Positions 15,532-22,943 of a DNA stretch of 33,130 nt are shown here, piece by piece (the stretch's first letter is position 1; every line of letters starts with the position of its first letter). The DNA comes from Nanobdellota archaeon (GTDB lineage Archaea; Nanoarchaeota; Nanoarchaeia; Parvarchaeales; Parvarchaeaceae). The notes beneath the pieces were generated by a model. That model searched no databases. It saw only the letters and a program-made list of their open reading frames with translations, and had not been told where the DNA came from. Location of the stretch: NCBI GenBank assembly GCA_021796445.1, contig JAKACB010000009.1, positions 1-33,130 of the forward strand, written 5' to 3'. A program made the translations under genes and the position numbers.

Positions 15532-16493
15532 ATTTTCTCCTTGCCTTTCATATGTCTTTTAATTTTATAAAATCTAAATAATAAGCGACCGATTTTAGTA
15601 CCCATATAATCGAAAAGGTCTGCCAAAAATAAATTAAAATCTAATAATGAAACGGAGTGTAATAAGTTTGGTGTATAGTTATTAAACCATTTATTCTGTT
15701 TGACTTCAGGATGCCTTTGAAATAGGAAACCATCGGCGAATCCATAATCTATAGCTTTTTTAAAATGTTTGAAAAGACTTTGAGGATGATGATGGATTAC
15801 TATCATCTTTGGGTTAAATACACATTTATAGCCCCTCCCAATGGACCAAAATTGAAAATCAACATCTTCTCCTCCTTTCTGCCAATCCTGATCCCCTCCA
15901 AATTTAAAGTTATCAACTAAACTTCTCTTGCAAGCCAGATTTTGCCCAGATATTAAATACATATCTTGCATGTTATCTTTTGTGAAAACACGTATCCTTT
16001 TCTCCGCGTATTTTCCAGATCTGGCCCTATACCTAACCTCTCTCCAATTACCCTTTTTTAAATAAGATAATCTCTTACCATAAACTATATCTCCAAACTG
16101 AAATGCCCTCAAGATCTGTTTAATCCAATTTCTAGTGGGAATACAATCTCCGTCTAAAAAGGCAATTAAAGGTGTTTTGGATAATTTTATGCCCAAGTTT
16201 CTTGTTTTTGATATAAACATAGATTTACGTGTCTTAACTATCCTTGATATTCCCTTTAAGGATTCGGCAGCTTTCTCTGTTTTCTCATCTGGATCATCTA
16301 AAATTAAGATTATTTCCCTTGGACGTTGATTATAAACCGATCTTACACATTTTTCAAAAACATCTGAACTATGCGTTGATACTACAACGGTGATATCAGA
16401 TGCCTTAAATTTAGGATTTTGATCGACATCATTTTTCATATCTATAATTAACTCACGATTGGATTCAAGGCAGCAAGGCATTTTGATCGACAT
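15528..16493 (-). CDS. GT2 family glycosyltransferase
   Basis: The 321-residue frame holds a GT-A fold: DITVVVSTHSS (33-43), the metal-binding D114-G-D116 in AFLDGDC, and GGEDVDFQFW late in the domain, which resembles the G-x-ED motif of galactosyltransferase-like GT2 enzymes and supplies the catalytic base. The basic C-terminus has no clear membrane helix. The start is uncertain: a 64-base tandem duplication covers the 5' end. Starts at 16493 (321 residues) or 16439 (303 residues, MKNDVDQN) are in frame. The ATG at 16503, best placed for the upstream AT-rich box near 16530, opens only a 12-codon frame. It is coupled to the second P-loop kinase gene by a 4-base overlap. Confidence 0.85.
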   Translation of the reverse strand: MSIKMPCCLESNRELIIDMKNDVDQNPKFKASDITVVVSTHSSDVFEKCVRSVYNQRPREIILILDDPDEKTEKAAESLKGISRIVKTRKSMFISKTRNLGIKLSKTPLIAFLDGDCIPTRNWIKQILRAFQFGDIVYGKRLSYLKKGNWREVRYRARSGKYAEKRIRVFTKDNMQDMYLISGQNLACKRSLVDNFKFGGDQDWQKGGEDVDFQFWSIGRGYKCVFNPKMIVIHHHPQSLFKHFKKAIDYGFADGFLFQRHPEVKQNKWFNNYTPNLLHSVSLLDFNLFLADLFDYMGTKIGRLLFRFYKIKRHMKGKEKI

Positions 16494-16516
16494 AATTTTT
16501 CATATCTATAATTAAC
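16416..16516. repeat. 37-base direct repeat (64-base period) at the start of the GT2 gene
   Basis: Copies at 16416-16452 and 16480-16516 differ at one base (C or A) and are separated by 27 bases. Each contains an ATG reading MKN(D/Y)VDQN on the minus strand. Because 64 is not a multiple of 3, the outer copy's frame ends after 12 codons, while a shifted ATG at 16493 reads into the gene. Confidence 0.9.
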
Positions 16517-16552
16517 AGACGTGATAATTAAATTTTTACCTTTTAAGTAAAA

Positions 16553-17248
16553 TTAATAACCTCCAGAGTTTGTTAATATAAATCTGTAATGTTCGCGCCA
16601 AAGTATCAAGTATGCGATCAGAGCGAACGATATGATCAAACCTATCATATGCACTAATAGCAAGAAGCTGTACTCTGAGGATAGTGCCAAAATGATGGCT
16701 ATTACAAATAGAAATCTAGTGGTGCAAGCCAACCTTTCTTTTGCTTTTTTGCCGTATTTTTTCTTGGACTTCTTAATGAACCAGCCTCTAAAGTCGAATG
16801 TGATCACATACACCAAGAAGTAGACAAGCACTGTGATAGCAATTATCGAAGTTCCACGTGAAGGGATCTTGAAGGCAAACCAGTAAATCGCCGAAGTCAG
16901 GTAGGAAGAGACTATACCAATGCAGAAGACATCCGAGGGCTTTAGAAATCTGTTTAATCTGTTGCTTTTAGTGTAAATGTAGCTCATTATTGCTAACATT
17001 ATGAAAACCGGCAAGAAGTTCAGCAAAAGGCCTACGTAGAAATGACCATAAGAAACTGAGAAGTCTTCAAGCGCGCTAAAAGGGCTTGTTATAAATATCA
17101 AAATGCCGTTTGGCACTATCTTGTAAAGGGATATGTATGCCCAGTTGAAAATTATGTACAATACGGAGAAGAGCAGGCTAAAATTGAAAAGTCTAAGGTA
17201 TGAGAACAATTTTTCAAGGCTATAATTTCTGTGTTTCTTATCAACCAT
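16553..17248 (-). CDS. Polytopic membrane protein of unknown family
   Basis: The 231-residue protein has about six hydrophobic segments (roughly 21-42, 72-92, 104-126, 132-150, 174-191, 193-217). A highly basic cytosolic loop at 159-172 is rich in Lys. No catalytic motif of rhomboids, CAAX proteases or flippases could be recognised. It lies upstream of the GT2/P-loop pair in the same orientation, with a 59-base gap containing an AT-rich promoter-like box, so it is probably transcribed separately. A role in moving or anchoring a glycan is possible but rests on location only. Confidence 0.65.
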   Translation of the reverse strand: MVDKKHRNYSLEKLFSYLRLFNFSLLFSVLYIIFNWAYISLYKIVPNGILIFITSPFSALEDFSVSYGHFYVGLLLNFLPVFIMLAIMSYIYTKSNRLNRFLKPSDVFCIGIVSSYLTSAIYWFAFKIPSRGTSIIAITVLVYFLVYVITFDFRGWFIKKSKKKYGKKAKERLACTTRFLFVIAIILALSSEYSFLLLVHMIGLIISFALIAYLILWREHYRFILTNSGGY

Positions 17249-17427
17249 AATATGTGGAGATTACTACAAGATTTAAGGCTTCCCAGTTCTATCCTTTATT
17301 GTCTCTTTAAGCATTGTCTGGACTCTCATACATTACTTTTTGACAGCTTATATATTGCTTTAGATGTATCTCCGTACAAATACTTTCTATCTGACACAAA
17401 AAAGCTTGCAGGTCTTGATTAATTAAA

Positions 17428-17467
17428 TTTAAATAGAATCAACGATAATTATACATATATATAATTA
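17428..17467 (+). promoter_or_regulatory. Promoter and palindromic operator of the AbiE-type pair
   Basis: A TATA box (TTTAAATA, 17428-17435) is followed by a perfect inverted repeat, TAATTATA-CATATA-TATAATTA, at 17446-17467. A start about 25 bases past the TATA box would fall inside the palindrome, so a bound repressor would block transcription. AAGG at 17467-17470 precedes the ATG at 17477 by 6 bases. Known AbiEi antitoxins bind inverted repeats at their own promoters; binding here is inferred. Confidence 0.55.
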
Positions 17468-17476
17468 AGGTTAATT

Positions 17477-18124
17477 ATGGAATTACCAATAGTTTACAGG
17501 CTTAAAAGGGAATCACAGAAGAACCTGACGGAATTACAGGACGAAGTAATAGAAGTAATATACGAAATCTTAGACGATGCTGTTATACACGGAGGAACAG
17601 CGATATGGCGCTGCTACGGTGGGAAAAGATTCTCAGAGGATATAGACATTTACGCTAAATATCCGGAAGACTTCAAGATTAAGCTAGAAAGGGTATTGAA
17701 GAGAAGGGGCTTGAAATTAATTAAATTTAGGCAAACTGCAAATACGCTTTTTTCTGAGATTTCAAACGACACAACTTCAATGAAATTAGAGATAACTAGA
17801 AAAAAGGTTAGGGGGACACTATCAGTTTATCAAAAGGCAAACGGAAACACATTAGATGTATTAACATTGAAGCCGGAAGAGCTGATATTGGAAAAACTAG
17901 CCGCTTACAATAGCAGAAAAAGAATAAGGGACATATATGACGTTTATTTCCTTTCTAGGTTAGTAAGCGAAATGAAAATAAAGAAAATAGTAAATGAATC
18001 ACTGCAGAAGATCGAAAAACCAACAGATGAAGCCGATTTAAAGGCAATCGTGTACGAAGGAGAAGTGCCTACATTCAAAGGTATAATAGAGGGGCTAAGT
18101 GTATGGGCAAAACAAAGTACTTGA
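17477..18124 (+). CDS. AbiEii-type nucleotidyltransferase toxin
   Basis: The 215-residue protein has the AbiEii signature: HGGTAIWRCYGGKRFSEDID (38-57) provides the GG loop and D55-x-D57 metal-binding pair. Further on come MKLEITRKK (third acidic position), PEELILEKLAAYNSRKRIRD and IYDVYFLSRL, typical of this family's C-terminal half. AbiEii/MenT-like toxins transfer nucleotides to RNA, often the tRNA acceptor stem. The gene overlaps the downstream antitoxin-like gene by 22 bases. The order toxin then antitoxin is the reverse of the classic abiEi-abiEii layout. Confidence 0.85.
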   Translation: MELPIVYRLKRESQKNLTELQDEVIEVIYEILDDAVIHGGTAIWRCYGGKRFSEDIDIYAKYPEDFKIKLERVLKRRGLKLIKFRQTANTLFSEISNDTTSMKLEITRKKVRGTLSVYQKANGNTLDVLTLKPEELILEKLAAYNSRKRIRDIYDVYFLSRLVSEMKIKKIVNESLQKIEKPTDEADLKAIVYEGEVPTFKGIIEGLSVWAKQST

Positions 18125-18693
18125 AAGAGTTCAGAGAGCATTTCAAATATAGGAGCTACTTCAGCATTAAGGAAGCGGAAATGTTCCTAAATCAGCATGG
18201 CGCTGGCAGAGAATACGCGAGGCTTGCTTTGCATAACCTGGAAAAGCGCGGTGAAATAAAGAGATTAAAAAGAGGTTACTACTCTTTTAATGATAATCTG
18301 GATACGATAGGATTTTTATTCGAGCCTTTTTATTACGGCTTGCAGGAAGCTTTGTCATTGCATGATTTATGGGAACAGGAAACAAATCCAGTCATAATAA
18401 CAACTAGAAAAGTTAGGAGCGGGGTAAGGGCTATACTTGGAAGAAATGTAGTTATAAGACATATACAGAGAAAGATGTTCTTCGGCTATGAGGCAAAGCG
18501 GATTGGCAATTCATTTCTTCCAGTTTCAGATATGGAAAAGACGTTGATAGACTTCGTTTATTTTAAGGTTGCAATTCCAAAAGATATTTTAGAAGAAATG
18601 AAAAAAAGATTAGACGGTAACAAATTACAAAGATATCTTCAAAAGTTAGATAAAAGTTTGAGAATTAAGGTTAATAATCTCCTAATCAAATAA
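18103..18693 (+). CDS. AbiEi-type antitoxin and transcriptional repressor
   Basis: The 196-residue protein has an N-terminal winged helix: YFSIKEAEMFL, ARLALHNLEKRGEIKRLKRG and YYSF match the AbiEi HTH and wing. The C-terminal domain (about 75-196) contains ALSLHDLWEQ, VIITTRKVRSG and DMEKTLIDFVYF, the pattern of AbiEi antitoxins. It should neutralise the preceding nucleotidyltransferase and probably represses the shared promoter through the palindrome at 17446-17467. The 22-base overlap indicates coupled translation. The following gene converges 6 bases away. Confidence 0.8.
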   Translation: MGKTKYLKEFREHFKYRSYFSIKEAEMFLNQHGAGREYARLALHNLEKRGEIKRLKRGYYSFNDNLDTIGFLFEPFYYGLQEALSLHDLWEQETNPVIITTRKVRSGVRAILGRNVVIRHIQRKMFFGYEAKRIGNSFLPVSDMEKTLIDFVYFKVAIPKDILEEMKKRLDGNKLQRYLQKLDKSLRIKVNNLLIK

Positions 18694-18699
18694 TTAAAC

Positions 18700-19686
18700 T
18701 TAGCCATACAGATTTTTCATATCTTCTCTGATCTTTCTATGAAGTCTTATTGAATATCTAATCTTATCAATAAATAACGCGTCATCTCCTATGGATCTAA
18801 AGATTTTATATGGCAACTCTGATCCATCTAAATACCTTGATATGGCGCTATCTTTCCTAAGATGATAATCTCCAACTTTTACAAATATCCTTTCTCCGCT
18901 GTTTTTGACCGTATTTGCATAAGAAGCAATATTGCGCGCCATCCTTTCTTCTCTTTTCTTATTTAAGTCATTATCTCTCTGATATGGCTTTTTTCTATAA
19001 TAATACCCTTCAATTTCTAATGCCGGCAAATCCATCTCTATAACTTTTACATTGTTGTTTGCGTTGTAAGCAGTTAAATGAAGAATCAGCTTATTCGGTT
19101 GTTTTGAATCTAGTACATCCTTCTTATATGCCACCAAATTCGTTAAAGCACGCTGGAAATTATTGAAAATTACATCGTTGCGTTTAAAATTCTCAACCCT
19201 ATTTTGTGAATTAATATACCCATGAAAAATTTTCTCTACTTCTTCCAAATAGTTGACAGGTAATCCCACAAGCGATCTTTTCATTACATCATTAAATGTT
19301 GTCAAGTCCTCCATATACTTATTTTTTCTCGGATTTGCCTTCATAGAACTGTAAATTTCATTAAGTTCATTCTCAGTCTTAGAACGCAAGTTTTTATCAG
19401 ATATTTTATTTAAAAAATCCTTTTCTAAATTCATCGTTACGCCATAATAATCTTCATTTTTAAGCGAAATAATGCTGCTGCCCCCTTCCTCCAAAATATA
19501 ATCAGGCTTAAACTTCCTTATGATTTCTATTTCCCTTTGTTGGTCTTTTTCGCTAATATGGCTTTCCCCATATACAATTATACTGTAATTTTCGATTTCA
19601 CCAATCTCTTCGTTTTTCTTTGGTAGGCTAGATAATAGCCTCTCTAGCGTTCCCCCCTTGGATTTTTTAAGTGATTTATTTACCAT
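18700..19686 (-). CDS. TraB/EreA/ChaN-like protein
   Basis: The 328-residue protein has IIVYGESHIS (36-45) with the GExH motif, then PDYILEEGGS (61-70) with the acidic pair. Near the C-terminus are RMARNIA (248-254) and FVKVGDYHLR (268-277). This order (GExH, E-E, R-x2-A-x2-I, VGxxHL) fits the superfamily that joins TraB, TIKI, erythromycin esterase and ChaN, which are hydrolases or heme- and metal-binding proteins. Residues 80-210 are a helical insert. There is no signal peptide, so it is cytosolic. Substrate unknown. It has its own TATA-like box and sits between nucleotidyltransferase genes. Confidence 0.65.
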   Translation of the reverse strand: MVNKSLKKSKGGTLERLLSSLPKKNEEIGEIENYSIIVYGESHISEKDQQREIEIIRKFKPDYILEEGGSSIISLKNEDYYGVTMNLEKDFLNKISDKNLRSKTENELNEIYSSMKANPRKNKYMEDLTTFNDVMKRSLVGLPVNYLEEVEKIFHGYINSQNRVENFKRNDVIFNNFQRALTNLVAYKKDVLDSKQPNKLILHLTAYNANNNVKVIEMDLPALEIEGYYYRKKPYQRDNDLNKKREERMARNIASYANTVKNSGERIFVKVGDYHLRKDSAISRYLDGSELPYKIFRSIGDDALFIDKIRYSIRLHRKIREDMKNLYG

Positions 19687-19710
19687 GGTTTAGTTTGAGA
19701 ATATAACTAA

Positions 19711-19718
19711 TATATAAA
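19711..19718 (-). promoter_or_regulatory. TATA box of the TraB/EreA-like gene
   Basis: The minus strand reads TTTATATA, 25-32 bases before the ATG at 19686, consistent with an archaeal promoter and a leaderless or near-leaderless transcript. Confidence 0.5.
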
Positions 19719-19908
19719 CTTTTTTTACTAAAAAATAGGTAATTTTGATTATTGTAAAATAATTTTAGATAGTCTTTTACTAAGCAGTATTAATGTAAAC
19801 AAAAATTAACAGAGGCGTTAATAAAAAGCGTTTAATGGCGTTTTCTTAGCTCCATAAAACTGTGAAAGTATCTTTGCAGGCGTTTTCATCTTTAGATAGC
19901 TTAAAAAA

Positions 19909-20739
19909 TCACATTCCTTTTATCTCTTCGTAGAAAAGCTCTAATCCATGCTCTACTGCTTTTCCTACTTTTTCAGAGGAGTATTTTCTAAGGACTTTGT
20001 TTTCTTTGATTTTCAGGTTTTTAACTTCATTTGCCGTCTTTTTCATAAACTCAATGTAACCGTCATGCGAGTAGCTTTTATCATTTATCTGTGAATTTAC
20101 AAGTAAAAATTCATCCATTTTTGCGTACTTTAATATGCCGTATGTTTGTTTGGCCACTTTCTCTACATCGTCAATAGCTTTACATACTCTTTTTGCGCCC
20201 GATGAATAAGCTTTAGAGGCAAGCTCTATAGGTTCATCAGTCCTTTCACATTCGGCAGCGACTGCTATATCTATTTTTCTTAGCCTGTTTGCATCAAAGG
20301 CCATCGGATTGAGCTGCGTTGCAACCAATGTGTCGAGATTTGCAACCCTTAACACTCCATTGCTTTTGTAATTTTTGTCCACTTTAATCGGACCAACAAA
20401 ATTTGGAAAGATCTGTATGTCCCTGCTGTTTAGCTTTTCATTCAATGTAAATACTGGGGCAGGATCATAGACTATTCTGCCAATAACACCATACATTGTG
20501 TAGTTTATCTTTGATTCATTTACTAGCAAAGAGATATTTCCATCGAATTTATCTGCTATCTTATCTAGCTCCCTTATGCTAACGTAAGGGCTTGTAAAGT
20601 CAATGTCATTAGAGGGGGAAGGCGGTCGTATACTTTTGTATCTGCTGCCTTCTATATATGAATTGATAGCTACACCTCCTATCAAGTAGGCTTCTATTTC
20701 ACTGGTTTTATTCAAAACCTCTTCTAAACCGTTTAGCAT
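19909..20739 (-). CDS. Nucleotidyltransferase-fold protein
   Basis: The 276-residue protein has AYLIGGVAINSYI (17-29), the GG loop, and NDIDF (44-48), the metal-binding D45-x-D47. The middle part resembles the second half of AbiEii-like and MNT-type proteins (RVANLDTLVATQLNP, AFDANRLRKIDIAVAAE). The C-terminal ~100 residues are helical. It may modify RNA or protein with a nucleotide. No antitoxin-like gene sits on the same transcript. The 222-base gap after its stop is AT-rich and shows nothing clear. It is divergent from another nucleotidyltransferase-fold gene. Confidence 0.65.
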   Translation of the reverse strand: MLNGLEEVLNKTSEIEAYLIGGVAINSYIEGSRYKSIRPPSPSNDIDFTSPYVSIRELDKIADKFDGNISLLVNESKINYTMYGVIGRIVYDPAPVFTLNEKLNSRDIQIFPNFVGPIKVDKNYKSNGVLRVANLDTLVATQLNPMAFDANRLRKIDIAVAAECERTDEPIELASKAYSSGAKRVCKAIDDVEKVAKQTYGILKYAKMDEFLLVNSQINDKSYSHDGYIEFMKKTANEVKNLKIKENKVLRKYSSEKVGKAVEHGLELFYEEIKGM

Positions 20740-20758
20740 TCCATTTATAGATAAGAAC

Positions 20759-20811
20759 TATTTAAATAATTTTATTTACTTCTAAGTTAAACGCAAAGAA
20801 AGATTTATATA
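20759..20811. promoter_or_regulatory. Divergent promoter region between two nucleotidyltransferase genes
   Basis: TATTTAAATA (20759-20768) lies 20-29 bases before the minus-strand ATG (20739), and TTTATATA (20804-20811) lies 23-30 bases before the plus-strand ATG (20834). Both are well placed archaeal TATA elements. Confidence 0.55.
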
Positions 20812-20833
20812 ATCCTTGTCTTCTACTTAAATT

Positions 20834-21547
20834 ATGATAAAAAGGACTCTGCAGTTTATATTGTCAAAGCTTGCAGATGATGACTTGATAGAGCCGGTAA
20901 ATTATGAAGAGGGCGAGTATCTAAGTCAAGAGGAGATTAACAAAAGCTATTTAATGGCCTCTTCGGTTTTCGGCAGCGGCAATGTAATCTTAATAGGCGG
21001 AGCAGCATTGCAGAATTACTATCCTTTGCATAGGCCAAAAGACATAGATGTTGTGGTTAATGGAAATGTGGAAGAAAAGAAGGATTTGCTGTACAGCAAG
21101 GGATTTAACAATATTAAGGATGCAGGTTCAAAGCCGTTGTTTGATGCAGATATACATGTTTCCTACTTAAATTTGGGGGAAAAGAAGATAAGAATAGAGT
21201 TTTATTCAAGCGAAGGACTGCTTGACAAAGATCAAAGCTTTGAAAGCATTAAGAAAAAAGCTTTTTCCAGGGAATACAATGGTGAAAAAGTCTATTTCGT
21301 TGACCCCATAAACCTTGGCAGGCTAAAGTACAATGCATGGAGAAATAGATTAATGAATGGAAGGTGCGACAAGGACATAATAGACTTAAAGAAGGCCAAC
21401 CTTTTGGATTACATGGATAAAAATGATGAATACTACCGGAAAATAGCCAAAGCTTACCACCCCGGCATAATAAGCAAATTCAAGTCGGTTTTAAGCGATG
21501 CTATCCATGTTGCGCATCAAGAATACTTGAAAAGATATAATTCTTAA
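20834..21547 (+). CDS. Nucleotidyltransferase-fold protein
   Basis: The 237-residue protein has an N-terminal helical part, then NVILIGGAALQNYYP (50-64) and RPKDIDVVVNG (67-77) with D70-x-D72. Later YFVDPINLGRLKYNAWR and CDKDIIDLKKANLL resemble the helical half of AbiEii/DUF-type nucleotidyltransferases, where R/K-D-x2-D recurs. Possible roles are RNA modification, toxin activity or sugar-nucleotide chemistry. It shares the fold but little sequence with the divergent neighbour and the AbiEii gene. Confidence 0.65.
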   Translation: MIKRTLQFILSKLADDDLIEPVNYEEGEYLSQEEINKSYLMASSVFGSGNVILIGGAALQNYYPLHRPKDIDVVVNGNVEEKKDLLYSKGFNNIKDAGSKPLFDADIHVSYLNLGEKKIRIEFYSSEGLLDKDQSFESIKKKAFSREYNGEKVYFVDPINLGRLKYNAWRNRLMNGRCDKDIIDLKKANLLDYMDKNDEYYRKIAKAYHPGIISKFKSVLSDAIHVAHQEYLKRYNS

Positions 21548-21593
21548 AGGATTTACCGGTTTTATTCCAAACGTTGTATGATAAGTTTCTAAG

Positions 21594-21725
21594 TTAATTT
21601 TTCAATATCTTTACCTTTTCTTTATATCCAGGATAATTTTTAATGAATTCATCGTAGCTTTCTTTGCCTAAGTAAACCTCATTGTTTCCTTTAAAGAAAC
21701 TCTTATCAATATGCGGTTTTGTTTA
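21594..21725 (-). pseudogene. Short gene remnant without a start codon
   Basis: One minus-strand frame, bounded upstream by a stop, reads KPHIDKSFFKGNNEVYLG, KESYDEFIKNYPGYK and EKVKILKN to TAA at 21594. The amino acid composition is protein-like, but there is no ATG, GTG or well placed TTG. It looks like the C-terminal end of a lost gene. No family is recognised. Confidence 0.35.
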
Positions 21726-21772
21726 TTATTTTAAGTTCTTAGGTTTTAAGCTTATAATTGGGTAAAAAAAGC

Positions 21773-21780
21773 TATTTATA
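21773..21780 (+). promoter_or_regulatory. TATA box of the metzincin-motif gene
   Basis: TATTTATA lies 30-37 bases before the ATG at 21810, within the normal window for an archaeal promoter with a very short leader. Confidence 0.45.
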
Positions 21781-21809
21781 GCAATTATAATCACTAAAAT
21801 ATAGTAATT

Positions 21810-22391
21810 ATGGGAAATCCTGGGAGAATAATAGGAACTGAAAACAAGAGTAAATATTCACATACTGGCAAAAAATTAAGCAATAAAACAACAATAGATT
21901 TTCTGCTTTCTAGCCAGGATGCTTCAGATAAGAATTTACTTGGCAGGTATAATTCTAATTGTGATAAGATAGAGCTATTTCTGGGCAGTATAGTGGAGTC
22001 ATGCTACAAAGAGATAAAAAAAGAAAATAAAGATCTTTTTAGTTTTCTTGAAAGCGATTCAAACAGAAAAAGCAATGCTTTGGATAGAGAATACTTTGAA
22101 AACGTTATCGATGGGCAGCTTTTCGATTCTACAAAAGATAAGATTACCGAGGTATTGCTTCATGAATTGACGCATAAATTCGGGAATGCGCATCACCCGC
22201 AGGACTATAAAGCAGGAATGAAGTACATTGTAAATTCCTATATAGACAGGCTTTACAACGATGTGCACTTCTCTGAAATGGAAAAGGAAGCGAAGGATCT
22301 GCTTAAAAATTGCTACAACATACAAAGCTACACTACAAACAATTTTAACAGTAAAATAAGGAAAGTAATAGGTTACTGCAACGATAGATAA
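21810..22391 (+). CDS. Putative zinc metallopeptidase with metzincin-type motif
   Basis: The 193-residue protein contains VLLHELTHKFGNAHH (115-129), which fits HExxHxxGxxH exactly (H118, E119, H122, G125, H128). A Met that could serve as the Met-turn occurs shortly after (GMKYIV), though closer than in most metzincins. Archaemetzincins carry extra Cys after the motif; those are absent. No signal peptide or membrane segment is seen, so the enzyme would be cytosolic unless exported by another route. The remainder is not recognisable. It is single, with its own promoter, and converges with a second, unrelated HExxH gene 13 bases away. The zinc site is convincing; activity is inferred. Confidence 0.65.
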   Translation: MGNPGRIIGTENKSKYSHTGKKLSNKTTIDFLLSSQDASDKNLLGRYNSNCDKIELFLGSIVESCYKEIKKENKDLFSFLESDSNRKSNALDREYFENVIDGQLFDSTKDKITEVLLHELTHKFGNAHHPQDYKAGMKYIVNSYIDRLYNDVHFSEMEKEAKDLLKNCYNIQSYTTNNFNSKIRKVIGYCNDR

Positions 22392-22404
22392 GCGCTTAAC
22401 ACTA

Positions 22405-22914
22405 CTATTCAGCATCGTTTACTCTTCTTACTATCTCCTTTTCAATGTAATTCTCCTTTTCTAATGGCTTTAAGCCTTCCTGCTCCCTTAGCATGTTAAA
22501 TCTTTCAAGTGCTTCTTTTTCCAAAGACGAATGTATCTTTTTGTGCTTCCTTTTCCTGTAATTCTTGCTATGCTCCAATAAATCCTTCCTTTCTATATGC
22601 AGGAGTTCATGCACTATAATGCTCGTAACTACCTCTCTTCTTAGTTGTTCATCAGTTATCTTTTTCAGGTTCTCGTTTATCCTTATATAAAACTCATTGT
22701 TCTTTATCCTACGGTTTATCCTTACAACCTCTTTTCTGAAAAAACCAGGGTTTTTCCTTTTTCTTACCGTCTCTATTTCAGCGTTTACCCTACCGGCTAT
22801 TCCCTTTGGTAATGGTGCATAATCTATGTTTATGTAAGTGCCCCTAAAAGGCCTGAAAACCTTTAAACAATTGTTCAACAAATTCTTGCATTCGGGATTG
22901 CCGCTTATTTCCAT
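22405..22914 (-). CDS. Putative zinc metallopeptidase (HExxH, SprT/gluzincin-like)
   Basis: The 169-residue protein has IIVHELLHIERKDLLEH (99-115), with H102, E103 and H106, and a later SLEKEALERFN (130-140) whose Glu could be the third zinc ligand. The N-terminal ~90 residues are basic with strand-like KNNEFYIRINENL. The small size and strongly basic sequence recall SprT-like or WLM-like DNA-associated proteases, but the match is loose. No membrane segment. It is convergent with the metzincin-motif gene; upstream, 29 bases away, is an exported protein gene in the same direction. Confidence 0.6.
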   Translation of the reverse strand: MEISGNPECKNLLNNCLKVFRPFRGTYINIDYAPLPKGIAGRVNAEIETVRKRKNPGFFRKEVVRINRRIKNNEFYIRINENLKKITDEQLRREVVTSIIVHELLHIERKDLLEHSKNYRKRKHKKIHSSLEKEALERFNMLREQEGLKPLEKENYIEKEIVRRVNDAE

Positions 22915-22943
22915 GGATTGTTCTTTTTTAGGGTTTAAATTAT

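Noticed and set aside
17326..17402. Short minus-strand frame (SDRKYLYGDTSKAIYKLSKS) between the membrane protein and AbiE genes
   Set aside because: About 25 codons, only a GTG as possible start, no promoter or family; could be a remnant but is too short to support. The rest of 17249-17427 shows nothing clear.
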